From Pontibacterium sp049603715 (GTDB taxonomy: Bacteria > Pseudomonadota > Gammaproteobacteria > Pseudomonadales > Balneatricaceae), in the NCBI GenBank assembly GCA_049603715.1, contig JBMYSW010000001.1, positions 124,001 through 188,000 of the forward strand: a stretch of 64,000 nt of DNA, read 5' to 3'. The notes beneath the pieces are model-generated. The model did not search any database. It saw only the letters and a program-made list of their open reading frames with translations, and had not been told where the DNA came from. Both the position numbers and the translations under genes were made by a program. This document shows positions 1-7,652 of this stretch, piece by piece (position 1 is the first letter of the stretch; every line of letters starts with the position of its first letter).

Positions 1-185
1 AGGAGTGTGAGTAAAATCGTATGCTGGCTAGCCCTTGCCACACCATCATTTCCCTGATGACGCTTTACAATATTGGCTAAACCATAACCTAGTATGGTGC
101 TGTTGCCTAGGGGAACTGGGTTCCTCCGTCCTTTTTAGGTGTTAGATCGCCGAACTCACTAACCAACTCAATCGCTCACGCTAAC

Positions 186-386
186 CTAGTGCTGTATTCT
201 TTTGAGCATGAAAACGAGAAACAAAAATGCCTGAAAGCCAACCAGCCTAAAGAGGTCAATGGAGCTCTCTGCTTTATCAAAAACTTCGTTGACCCAGTTT
301 TCTGCTGCTGAGGGGTTATCTAAAGCGATAAACTCTGCTGCATCGCCTAGCTTTTGAAGGGCTAATGGCGACCAGACTACCTTCAC
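186..386 (-). pseudogene. Truncated RelE/ParE-family toxin remnant
   Basis: The reading frame starts 1 codon inside the end of the upstream antitoxin gene, the usual coupled antitoxin-toxin layout. About the first 41 residues (starting MKVVWSPLALQKLGDAAEFI) look like the N-terminal half of a RelE/ParE-type toxin, which in this superfamily is normally about 90-100 residues. After AES the sequence becomes an unrelated hydrophobic tail and stops at 66 residues, so the C-terminal strands carrying the active or gyrase-binding region are absent. I infer an inactivated toxin. A short alternative toxin is possible but less likely. Confidence 0.6.
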
Positions 387-664
387 TTTTTAATACGTCC
401 TAGTACATGCGCCCTCGCTTCCTCGTTGGAGGCTCCCATGCCAGCTGCAAGTTGAGACTCTGCGGCGCGTACTTCTTCCAGAAGCTCGATCTTCTCTTGC
501 ATGGCCTCATACTCGGCAACATCCAAGACAACAGCAACTCCCTTACCATGCTGAGTGATAACCAGTGGGCGGCGGGTTTCATTGATTTGTTTAATGTAGG
601 AGGCCACGCCAGCTCTAAACTCCGACAAGGGTTGGATGTCTTTATCGAGGTGTATACGGCTCAT
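383..664 (-). CDS. Phd/YefM-family antitoxin
   Basis: This 93-residue protein has the Phd/YefM layout: an N-terminal DNA-binding fold with the segment RRPLVITQHGKGVAVVLD followed by an EYEAM segment, then a charged helical C-terminal part that would wrap the toxin. Such antitoxins repress their own operon and neutralise a RelE/ParE-like toxin. The gene overlaps the following toxin remnant by 4 bp. Two TGTACA boxes lie 15-32 bp upstream, matching the operator core known for YefM. Because the partner toxin appears truncated, the antitoxin may survive only as a self-repressor or may protect against a related toxin elsewhere. Confidence 0.8.
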   Translation of the reverse strand: MSRIHLDKDIQPLSEFRAGVASYIKQINETRRPLVITQHGKGVAVVLDVAEYEAMQEKIELLEEVRAAESQLAAGMGASNEEARAHVLGRIKK

Positions 665-678
665 AATGAACTCCTAAA

Positions 679-696
679 TGTACAAAATAATGTACA
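679..696 (-). promoter_or_regulatory. Twin TGTACA operator of the antitoxin gene
   Basis: Two perfect TGTACA palindromes occupy 679-684 and 691-696, 12 bp centre to centre, just upstream of the antitoxin start at 664. The E. coli yefM-yoeB operator is built on the same hexamer with comparable spacing (established knowledge). This supports the family call and autoregulation. No convincing -35/-10 pair was fixed. Confidence 0.65.
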
Positions 697-878
697 AACT
701 ATAGTCTCGTTAAGCTACCAAGGCAATATTTAGAGGGGCGACCATATTTGGGTATGCAGCAAGCTCTATTAATCTGGTTCTCACGCGGGAGAATGGGAGC
801 AAGAAAAAAGGTAGCTGATCTGGTGTCTAGAGCTAAGACAGCACACGCTAAAAGGTAACTACCTCCTCAATTTCCCAC

Positions 879-1703
879 TCACAAAAACGTATGCAGCAAC
901 ATACGAACACCCGTAATTAATAGCACCACCGCGAACACCTTTTTAAGCTTGTTCGCATCAAGCTTAGAGGCGATGGATACGCCGATGGGGGCGCAAAGTA
1001 CGGTGAGCGGTACGATGCAGGCGAAGGCGAGTAGGTTCACTAAACCAAAGGTGGCGACGGGGGCGTCGGGCGGTGTTTGGCCTAGGGTGAGAAGCGTGAG
1101 TGCGCCGGGTAGGGCGATGATTAAGCCGATTGCAGCGGCGGTGCCGACGGCGCGGTGGGCGGGGTAGTTACAGGCGGTGAGCATGGGAACGGAGAGGGTG
1201 CCGCCGCCGATGCCGACCATGACGCTAAAAAAGCCAATGGAGCTGGCCATTGTCGATTGGCCAGCGTTACCGGGTAGCGACGAAAAAACTGCGGCTTTGC
1301 CGGTTCTAAACAGCATATTGAGGGCCGATAGGGTGGCGATTACACCAAATAAAGTTGTGAGCAGGTGGCCTTCGACTTGGGTAATGAGCCAGCTGCCTAC
1401 AAGTACTCCTGCAAAGATAAACACGCCCCAACGTTTCAGTAGGTCGAAGTCGACATTGCCTTTTTTGTGGTGCGAGCGGATTGAACTAATCGACGTGGGT
1501 ACGATGGTGGCCAAAGAGGTGGCGGTGGCAATCAGCATGGCTGAGTGGGCCGATACCCCAAACCCCTGAAACAGAAAAAACAACACCGGCACAATCACAA
1601 TGCCGCCGCCTACGCCTAAAAGCCCGGCTAAAACACCTGCAAAAGCGCCTGTGGCCACAAGGGATAAAAAGGTGGGAATATGGTTTAAAAGAAGTTCGAT
1701 CAT
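879..1703 (-). CDS. TauE/SafE family membrane permease (YfcA-like)
   Basis: This 274-residue, very hydrophobic protein has the two internally repeated TauE/SafE signatures. One is the glycine-rich LAGLLGVGGGIVIVP near residue 30 and the other is MVGIGGGTLSVP near residue 165. Each is followed by membrane helices, giving about eight predicted segments. The family exports or imports sulfite, sulfoacetate, taurine-related or other organic anions; the substrate cannot be read from sequence. It lies codirectionally about 80 bp downstream of the methionine synthase gene, so a sulfur link is possible, but it may simply be the next gene. The start ATG at 1703 gives the expected full length. Confidence 0.85.
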   Translation of the reverse strand: MIELLLNHIPTFLSLVATGAFAGVLAGLLGVGGGIVIVPVLFFLFQGFGVSAHSAMLIATATSLATIVPTSISSIRSHHKKGNVDFDLLKRWGVFIFAGVLVGSWLITQVEGHLLTTLFGVIATLSALNMLFRTGKAAVFSSLPGNAGQSTMASSIGFFSVMVGIGGGTLSVPMLTACNYPAHRAVGTAAAIGLIIALPGALTLLTLGQTPPDAPVATFGLVNLLAFACIVPLTVLCAPIGVSIASKLDANKLKKVFAVVLLITGVRMLLHTFL

Positions 1704-1786
1704 CGCGTTTTACGCTCGGTTTTTATACGTATCAAATAAATAAAAGGCTGCGATAGGTGCAGCCTTTTAGCGGGTTAAAACGCGGA

Positions 1787-2818
1787 TTAAGGCGTTTGTA
1801 GCTCGTTGCGAACAATGGCAGCGCCAGCGGCCAGCGCGTTGAGCTTACCACGTGCCACGTCTCTTGCCAGTGGTGCCATGCCGCAGTTGGTGCAAGGGTA
1901 TAGCTTGTCGGCATCGACGTATTTTAACGCGTTACGCAAGGTGTCGGCGACGGCCTCGGGTGTTTCGATTTCGTTAGTGGCAACGTCAATTGCACCGACC
2001 ATGACTTTTTTGCCGCGAACAAGCTCAAGCAGCTCAATGGGCACCCGCGAGTTATGGCATTCGAGTGAGATCATATCGATATTCGACTGCTTGAGCTTCG
2101 GAAAAATCTCTTCGTATTGACGCCATTCAGATCCGAGAGTCTTCTTCCAGTCGGCGTTGGCTTTGATGCCATAGCCATAACAAATATGGACTGCGGTTTC
2201 GCAGTTTAGTCCTTCAATCGCACGCTCAAGGCAGGCGATGCCCCAGTCGTTTACGTCGTCAAAAAACACGTTAAACGCCGGCTCATCAAACTGGATGATA
2301 TTCACTCCGGCGGCTTCTAGCTCTTTGGCCTCTTCGTTAAGTAACTTGGCAAACTCCCACGCCAGCTTTTCGCGGCTGTGATAATGATCGTCGTATAGGG
2401 TGTCGATCATGGTCATGGGGCCGGGCAATGCCCATTTAATGGGTTGGTTGGTCTGTTGGCGTAAAAACTTGGCGTCTTCGACAAACACAGCTTTGGGGCG
2501 ACTTACTGGACCAGTGACTGTTGGTACGCTGGCTTCGTAACGATTACGGATGGTTACGGTTTTGCGTTGTTCAAAGTCTACGCCGTCTAAGTGCTCGATA
2601 AAGGTAGTGACAAAGTGTTGGCGAGTTTGTTCGCCGTCGCTAACGATATCAATGCCTTCTAGCTGCTGCTCGTGCAGGCTGAGCTTGAGCGCATCGCGCT
2701 TGCCATCGGCCAGCGCCTCGTTGCTGAGCTTCCAGTCAGACCAGAGTTTTTCGGGTTCGGCCAACCATGCGGGTTTAGGTAAGCTGCCCGCAGTGGAGGT
2801 AGGAAGTAGTTTGTTCAT
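1787..2818 (-). CDS. mesD: Folate-independent methionine synthase MesD (MetE-core type)
   Basis: The 343-residue protein corresponds only to the C-terminal catalytic barrel of MetE; the roughly 400-residue N-terminal folate-binding half is absent. The zinc/homocysteine ligands are visible: H211 and C213 in VHICYGYG, E253 in ISLECHNS, and C312 in CTNCGM, with an extra C309. Core-MetE proteins next to a DUF1852 gene form the MesD/MesX system described in Acinetobacter. That system makes methionine from homocysteine without methyltetrahydrofolate and needs oxygen. The gene follows mesX with a 27-bp gap, so one operon is likely. The symbol rests on this pairing as well as length and motifs. A MetE-like thiol methyltransferase of other specificity is the alternative. 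Confidence 0.82.
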   Translation of the reverse strand: MNKLLPTSTAGSLPKPAWLAEPEKLWSDWKLSNEALADGKRDALKLSLHEQQLEGIDIVSDGEQTRQHFVTTFIEHLDGVDFEQRKTVTIRNRYEASVPTVTGPVSRPKAVFVEDAKFLRQQTNQPIKWALPGPMTMIDTLYDDHYHSREKLAWEFAKLLNEEAKELEAAGVNIIQFDEPAFNVFFDDVNDWGIACLERAIEGLNCETAVHICYGYGIKANADWKKTLGSEWRQYEEIFPKLKQSNIDMISLECHNSRVPIELLELVRGKKVMVGAIDVATNEIETPEAVADTLRNALKYVDADKLYPCTNCGMAPLARDVARGKLNALAAGAAIVRNELQTP

Positions 2819-2845
2819 TTTAGTGCTCCAATGTGCTGTCGGCAG

Positions 2846-3820
2846 TTAAGAAAAGTTGGCAGACCACTGCTCAAGTACCGATTGGTACGGCTTGATAAAG
2901 TGTTCTTCGGCCCATTTACCTTGTTCGACGGCAAGTCGGCTGCGCTCGTCACGGTCATAAACCACTTGAGTTAGCGAGTAGTCTTGGTGCTTTAAGCTCG
3001 GCTTAAAGGCTTCGCCTGCGACAGAGTTGGCGTTGTATATCTCTGGGCGATAAATCTTTTGGAATGTATCCATGGTGGCAATGGTGCTAATCAACTCTAG
3101 GTTGCTGTAGTCGTTTAGCAGGTCGCCACTAAAGAAAAACGCATACGGCGCCACACTGTTTGCAGGCATAAAGTAGCGCACGTTTAAGCCCATCTTTTTA
3201 AAGTACTGCTCTGTTAACGAGCTTTCGTTGGGCTTGTACTCTGTACCTAAAACCGGGTGATGGTTGGCAGTGCGGTGGTAAACCTTGTTGTCTGACACGC
3301 TAAGGCAAATTACGGGCTGCTTTTTAAAGCTCTGCTTAAATGCCGTAGAGCGCAAAAAGTCCTGAAACATTTTTCCGTGTAGGTCGCCATAATCGGTTGG
3401 TACGCTAAAGTGTGCTTTGTCTTTGTTGTGGTCGCGTAGCACCACACTAAAGTCATAATCGCGCACATACGACGAAAAGTTATTCCCCACAATGCCTTCA
3501 AAGCGTTCGTCCGTTTCGTGGTCGACGATGTAGGTTTGCAGCAACTCCATGGTGGGGAAGGTGTCGCCTTTGCCCTCTACGTCGATGTCCACATGCACAA
3601 TTTCTAACTCAACGCTGTAGCGGTTGTGGTTTGGGTTGTCCCAGTGCGCGAGGGTGTTGAAGCTGTTGTTAATCATCTTCAGGGCGCGGCTTAAATTTTC
3701 TTGGCGTTGCTCGCCACGCGCTAAATTCGCGAAGTTTGTGGTAAGGCGAGTGTTGCCCGACGGTGTGTAATGCTCGTTAAACGCAATGCGCTTAATCGCG
3801 TAAGTAAAGCCCTGACTCAT
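2846..3820 (-). CDS. mesX: DUF1852 protein, putative oxygenase MesX for MesD
   Basis: The protein beginning MSQGFTYAIKRIAF matches DUF1852, a family found almost always beside core-MetE genes and required for MesD activity in Acinetobacter, where it is a putative oxygenase that may supply the methyl group or its donor (established genetically; chemistry unresolved). No signal peptide or membrane segment is visible, so it is cytoplasmic. I chose the ATG at 3820 over an upstream ATG at 3868 because an AAGGA-type ribosome site precedes it and the family signature starts there. It is the first gene of a two-gene operon with mesD. Confidence 0.82.
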   Translation of the reverse strand: MSQGFTYAIKRIAFNEHYTPSGNTRLTTNFANLARGEQRQENLSRALKMINNSFNTLAHWDNPNHNRYSVELEIVHVDIDVEGKGDTFPTMELLQTYIVDHETDERFEGIVGNNFSSYVRDYDFSVVLRDHNKDKAHFSVPTDYGDLHGKMFQDFLRSTAFKQSFKKQPVICLSVSDNKVYHRTANHHPVLGTEYKPNESSLTEQYFKKMGLNVRYFMPANSVAPYAFFFSGDLLNDYSNLELISTIATMDTFQKIYRPEIYNANSVAGEAFKPSLKHQDYSLTQVVYDRDERSRLAVEQGKWAEEHFIKPYQSVLEQWSANFS

Positions 3821-3854
3821 GACGACTGGTATCCTTTTTTGTGAACCAAACATG

Positions 3855-3884
3855 GTCGCCGCGAACAAAATACAATGCGGCGAC
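3855..3884 (-). promoter_or_regulatory. Hairpin-forming inverted repeat in the mesX leader
   Basis: Arms GTCGCCGC (3855-3862) and GCGGCGAC (3877-3884) are perfectly complementary around a 14-nt loop. They lie between the predicted promoter and the mesX start, about 35 nt upstream of it. They could be an operator or a leader stem-loop. No U-tract follows, so it is not a classical terminator. Confidence 0.4.
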
Positions 3885-3899
3885 GAGTGAATGCCAATA

Positions 3900-3927
3900 G
3901 TTATACGCCTAAATTAATATGAGTAAA
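3900..3927 (-). promoter_or_regulatory. Predicted sigma-70 promoter of mesX-mesD
   Basis: Read on the minus strand, TTTACT (3922-3927) and TATAAC (3900-3905) are separated by 16 bp. This is a good vegetative match placed about 80 nt upstream of the chosen mesX start. Prediction only. Confidence 0.4.
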
Positions 3928-4271
3928 AATGAAGATGTTTTTAATTAATATTAATTTTATTAATGGTTGTGACTGCGGAGAGTGGCTTTTGCTGGGGGAG
4001 TGAGTCGGGAAATAGTAGAGCAATAATAGAGAGTTTTGTGCAATAACAGCGTGCTTAACGAGCTGAGTAATCGACTTGATTTTAAGGTTTAAGTAATTGT
4101 ATTTATTGGCTTTAAAGCGAAGTGAGTACTTGTTTATCGCTAAGCCATTTTACGTTTTAGCGATAGTAAAAAGTTTAGAGCAAACCCCAAAATTAAGGCC
4201 GGTTAAGCTGGTGGTAAATATCGTGGGTTTTTACGTAACAGGAAGGAAAGTACAGCCGAGATGAAAAACCT
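3928..4271. other. Non-coding AT-rich spacer with a 9-bp inverted repeat
   Basis: No plausible gene was found here. The stretch just upstream of the mesX promoter is strongly AT-rich. At 4135-4165 a perfect inverted repeat (arms TATCGCTAA and TTAGCGATA, 13-nt loop) lies between two genes that are both on the minus strand. It has no clear U-tract on either strand, so a terminator role is uncertain. Confidence 0.5.
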
Positions 4272-4892
4272 TCACAACCAGCGTCGTACATTTTGCTGGT
4301 AACTGAGGTAAGCGCCCGAAAAGCGCGCAGTGAGATGAGCCTCCTCTGATAACACTTGGCGATATAAAGCGGTTAAACCAATCGCTAAACACACCAACGA
4401 GAACAGCGAAGGCAGTGCAAAAAAGAAGCCGAGTTGTGCCAGTGCCACGCATAAAAACATGGGGTTGCGAGAGTAGGCAAAAGCGCCCGATATGATGAGC
4501 TTGTTCGGGCCGCTAGGGTCAATGCCCGATCGCCAAATATCGCCCATTTTAAGGTTGAGTATTACCGTACACACAAAGCCTGTGGTTAAAAATAGCAAAC
4601 CGGTGAGTAATAGGGCGTCGTGCTCTAAGCCTTCAAACCGCAATAAATAGGTATCTAACTCTGGGAAGAAAACTCGAAATACACACACCATCCAAATCGT
4701 GGTGCGAAAAAACCGAAACGCCGAATGGTTCCACCAAGTGCTACTTAACGCTGGCCCCGCAAACACCTGCGCTTTGTGGGTTTGGCGTGTGGCGGTGACA
4801 ATGCGAAGGGTATAAAACAGCGCGACACAGGTATAAAACACCGCTAAATAAACACGGGTATATTCAAAAAGGGCGTGAGAAGTGTCGGGCAC
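4272..4892 (-). CDS. Isoprenylcysteine carboxyl methyltransferase-like membrane protein
   Basis: This 206-residue membrane protein has about five hydrophobic segments. Its C-terminal part carries the ICMT/phospholipid methyltransferase signature: GAFAYSRNPMFL around residues 140-150, then a helix, then EEAHLTARFSGAYLSYQQNV with the conserved glutamate and tyrosines near the C-terminus. Bacterial members methylate unknown lipids or small molecules using SAM at the membrane. The start read here is GTG at 4892 without an obvious ribosome site, so the N-terminus is uncertain. It stands alone, divergent from tadA. Confidence 0.7.
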   Translation of the reverse strand: MPDTSHALFEYTRVYLAVFYTCVALFYTLRIVTATRQTHKAQVFAGPALSSTWWNHSAFRFFRTTIWMVCVFRVFFPELDTYLLRFEGLEHDALLLTGLLFLTTGFVCTVILNLKMGDIWRSGIDPSGPNKLIISGAFAYSRNPMFLCVALAQLGFFFALPSLFSLVCLAIGLTALYRQVLSEEAHLTARFSGAYLSYQQNVRRWL

Positions 4893-5017
4893 GTGCTTAG
4901 CTCATAGGAGAAGGGTGTGTATGAATATACGCGAATTATGACCTGAGGTGGCAGCTTTCTGTTTATTTGTGTGATTTGCGACAGTTGAGTATGGCTTAGA
5001 CATGATAAGAAGCTTGG

Positions 5018-5046
5018 TTTTGGCTTGAGTTAGCTTGGAGTATAAT
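5018..5046 (+). promoter_or_regulatory. Predicted tadA promoter
   Basis: A perfect -10 TATAAT lies at 5041-5046, 35 bp before the tadA start. A weak TTTTGG occupies the -35 position at 17-bp spacing. Confidence 0.4.
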
Positions 5047-5080
5047 CTTGCTTTAACTACTTACCTTAAGTCGCCAGTTT

Positions 5081-5650
5081 ATGCCAAACCATCAAGAAGA
5101 GCCTACTTTAGAAGCCGCTCGAAAAAACGACCAACACTGGATGCAAAAAGCCCTTGAGCTTGCCAAGTTATCGGCCGAAGAAGGCGAAGTGCCGGTGGGC
5201 GCGGTGGTGGTGTGTAATGGTGAAATTATTGGCGAAGGGCGAAATCGGCCGATTGGCGATCACGACCCGACCGCTCATGCCGAGATGGTCGCCTTACGCG
5301 ATGCGGCACAAAAGATTCAAAACTACCGTTTAGTTGATACCACCCTTTATGTCACCTTAGAGCCCTGCACCATGTGTGCCGGTGCGATTGTCCACAGCCG
5401 TGTTACACGTGTGGTGTATGGTGCGACGGAGCCCAAAGCAGGTGTATGCGAAAGCCAACACAACATCTTTGAGACGCCGTTTTTTAATCACAAGGTCGAG
5501 ATTACGTCTGGGGTGTTAGCCGAAGAAAGCAAAGCTGTGTTGCAGGACTTTTTTGCCCGTCGCCGTGCGCAAAAAAAGGCGGAGAAGCAGGCGAAGCGAG
5601 AGGCTGCGCAGCAAATGGAGATGGATACCTGCAGTGGTGAGGGTTCATAG
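5081..5650 (+). CDS. tadA: tRNA-specific adenosine deaminase TadA
   Basis: TadA deaminates A34 to inosine in tRNA-Arg(ACG), so that one tRNA reads three arginine codons. The zinc and catalytic motifs are complete: H66-A-E68 in TAHAEMVAL and C96/C99 in EPCTMCAGA. At 189 residues it is slightly longer than E. coli TadA because of a charged Lys/Arg-rich tail after the last helix. It is monocistronic, divergent from the methyltransferase-like gene and convergent with mltF. Confidence 0.95.
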   Translation: MPNHQEEPTLEAARKNDQHWMQKALELAKLSAEEGEVPVGAVVVCNGEIIGEGRNRPIGDHDPTAHAEMVALRDAAQKIQNYRLVDTTLYVTLEPCTMCAGAIVHSRVTRVVYGATEPKAGVCESQHNIFETPFFNHKVEITSGVLAEESKAVLQDFFARRRAQKKAEKQAKREAAQQMEMDTCSGEGS

Positions 5651-5735
5651 CTATCTCGCCACCCTTCGGTAGTCTTGGATAAACAGCCTGCTATATAGCA
5701 AGCGTTAAAATAGAAAGCGCTAAATATAGAAAGTA

Positions 5736-7565
5736 TTAAAGCGCCAACGGCAATGTCGGTGTCTCTGGCACTGTTTCTTCTGGCAGCTCAGCTGTTTCAC
5801 TCTCTTCCGATGACTCGCCAACCGAGTCGCCTTCTTTAGCTTTACCCACACCGTTACCTTCTTCAGTAGCAGCGTCTTGTGTAACTTCAGTATCAGTCGC
5901 TGCCAGCACAGTTTGCGCTACTTTTTCATCTGCAGTCTGGCTATTCGTTCCTTCGTTCGCGGTCACACCTTGAGCATTCGGGCCAGAGGCCAGTGGCTCG
6001 GTAGTTGGGTCGGCCAGCGTTTGGCTTTGCAACGTTTCGCCTTGGCTTACAGGTTGAGTTTGTGCATCGGCGATAGCTACGTCTGCGTCGTTCGCTTCGG
6101 CTGGTGTATCGCCATGCTGGGCACTCAAGGCAAGAGGTGAGGCTTCGGATTGTTGCATTTGTGCCACTTGCTCGTGCCACTTAATCAGCTCAATGTACTT
6201 TTGAATGTTGCCGACGTATTGCACGGGCTCGTGGCCACGGGCGTAACCGCGTTTTACGGTTTTGTAGTATTTTTCTTGCGTGAGCTTAGGTAAAAAGACT
6301 TTTACATCGTCCCATTTGTTCGGATCTTGGCCCGCGCGTTGGGTTAGGATGCGGGCATCTTCAAGGTGACCATAGCCAATGTTATAGCTGGCGAGGGCCA
6401 GCCAAATACGGTCTTCGCCTTGTATTCTTTCGGGCATTCTTTCAAAAATCTTTTTAAAGTAAGCCGAGCCGCCACGAATACTTTCGCTGGGGTTGGTGCG
6501 GTCTTTTACGCCCATTTCTTTGGCTGTGGCGCGGGTGAGCATCATGATGCCGCGTACCCCCGTAGGTGATACCGCTCGCGGGTTCCAGTGAGACTCTTGG
6601 TAGGCAATGGCGGCAAGTAGATGCCAGTCGATACCCGTGGTTTGTTGCGCCTCAATAAAGTCGGGCAGCAGCACGGGTAAACGGCTTTTTATATGACTAT
6701 TAAAGGTTTGGGTATCAAAAAAGCCAAGCGGGTTTTGTTGGCTAAAGTACTTAATTTTTAGGCTGCTAATCAGCGATTGCGTTTCTTCAAGGGCAAAAAA
6801 GTCATTCAGCGCTTGCGTGAACGAAGCATCAGGGTGAGGCAAGTAGGCCCAGCCAACAGGTTGAGGTTCATCGAGCTCAAAGGCGATGTTAATGCCCGGT
6901 AAATAAGGGCTAAAGGTGTCGAATAACAGGGTATCCATCACGCTTAAGTCCACTTCGCGCGCTTGTACTTTTTCCAGTACTTCGTAGTCCGACAGGGTAT
7001 CTGTGGTTTGCCAGCTTAAGCTGGGGTGCTCGGCTTTTAGCGATTCGAGCAGTGGCAAGTGTGGGCTCGACTCGGGCAGCATCAAGGTTTTTTCTAAAAT
7101 TTCTTCTATGCTTTTGGGAGGCTGTAACCCTTGAGTAATCCGATAGATCAGCGAGCTTGTGGTGTTTAAGTAAGCCGGTGCAAATGAATAATCAGCGGCC
7201 CTTGCTGGGGTGGCGATAATTTGCGCGGCGCTGATGTCGGCATCGCGACTGTTAAGCGCCGCGAGCGCGTCTGGTTTGTTGGGGTAAATATCAAATTGCA
7301 GCGCTAAGCCGTGATGATCTGCAAATGCTTGTGTGAGCTCGTACTCAAACCCTGCAGGTTCGCCTTTTTCGAGGTAGTAAATAGTAGGGGAGTTAACCGA
7401 CGCCACGCGCAAGACACCCGTCTCTTTGAGGGACTCGAACCGCGACTTGCTGGTGTAGCTTAAAAAAAGCGGCACGCAGAGCAAGGCAACGATACAAATC
7501 GCCCGAAAAAGTTCTCTCTTTTTGCGAAGATCGAATATGAAAGCGGTTGTGTTCTGGTATCCCAT
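5736..7565 (-). CDS. mltF: Membrane-bound lytic murein transglycosylase F
   Basis: MltF cleaves peptidoglycan between MurNAc and GlcNAc. The N-terminus has one hydrophobic anchor (residues 22-37). Residues 45-270 form a periplasmic amino-acid-binding-protein-like domain, and residues 310-460 form a soluble-lytic-transglycosylase domain with the catalytic glutamate E324 in AYQESHW and the family motifs GVRGIMMLT and ASYNIGYGH. Residues about 470-609 are an extra acidic, Ala/Thr/Gln/Glu-rich low-complexity tail not found in E. coli MltF (518 residues). The gene is divergent from purL, as in many gammaproteobacteria. Confidence 0.93.
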   Translation of the reverse strand: MGYQNTTAFIFDLRKKRELFRAICIVALLCVPLFLSYTSKSRFESLKETGVLRVASVNSPTIYYLEKGEPAGFEYELTQAFADHHGLALQFDIYPNKPDALAALNSRDADISAAQIIATPARAADYSFAPAYLNTTSSLIYRITQGLQPPKSIEEILEKTLMLPESSPHLPLLESLKAEHPSLSWQTTDTLSDYEVLEKVQAREVDLSVMDTLLFDTFSPYLPGINIAFELDEPQPVGWAYLPHPDASFTQALNDFFALEETQSLISSLKIKYFSQQNPLGFFDTQTFNSHIKSRLPVLLPDFIEAQQTTGIDWHLLAAIAYQESHWNPRAVSPTGVRGIMMLTRATAKEMGVKDRTNPSESIRGGSAYFKKIFERMPERIQGEDRIWLALASYNIGYGHLEDARILTQRAGQDPNKWDDVKVFLPKLTQEKYYKTVKRGYARGHEPVQYVGNIQKYIELIKWHEQVAQMQQSEASPLALSAQHGDTPAEANDADVAIADAQTQPVSQGETLQSQTLADPTTEPLASGPNAQGVTANEGTNSQTADEKVAQTVLAATDTEVTQDAATEEGNGVGKAKEGDSVGESSEESETAELPEETVPETPTLPLAL

Positions 7566-7652
7566 AGGGTGTTTCAGGTAAAATTAGCGGCTTAGAATTT
7601 TTTGTAACCCGTGCCCGTATTATTGGCTCACTTAAAGAGGCTTGAAACTAAC

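Noticed and set aside
1..185. Possible integron attC site or other recombination site beside the toxin-antitoxin remnant
   Set aside because: A GTTAGAT/ATCTAAC-like core box is present at about 139-147, but no matching second box or attC-type pairing was found; the repeated TAACCTAG-containing words are too short to support a call.
5689..5700. Perfect palindrome TGCTATATAGCA between tadA and mltF as a terminator
   Set aside because: It has no loop and no flanking T-tract; probably chance in an AT-rich convergent spacer.
7611..7652. Upstream GTG start of purL
   Set aside because: Homology begins at the ATG at 7653; the extra 14 residues have no counterpart in PurL.
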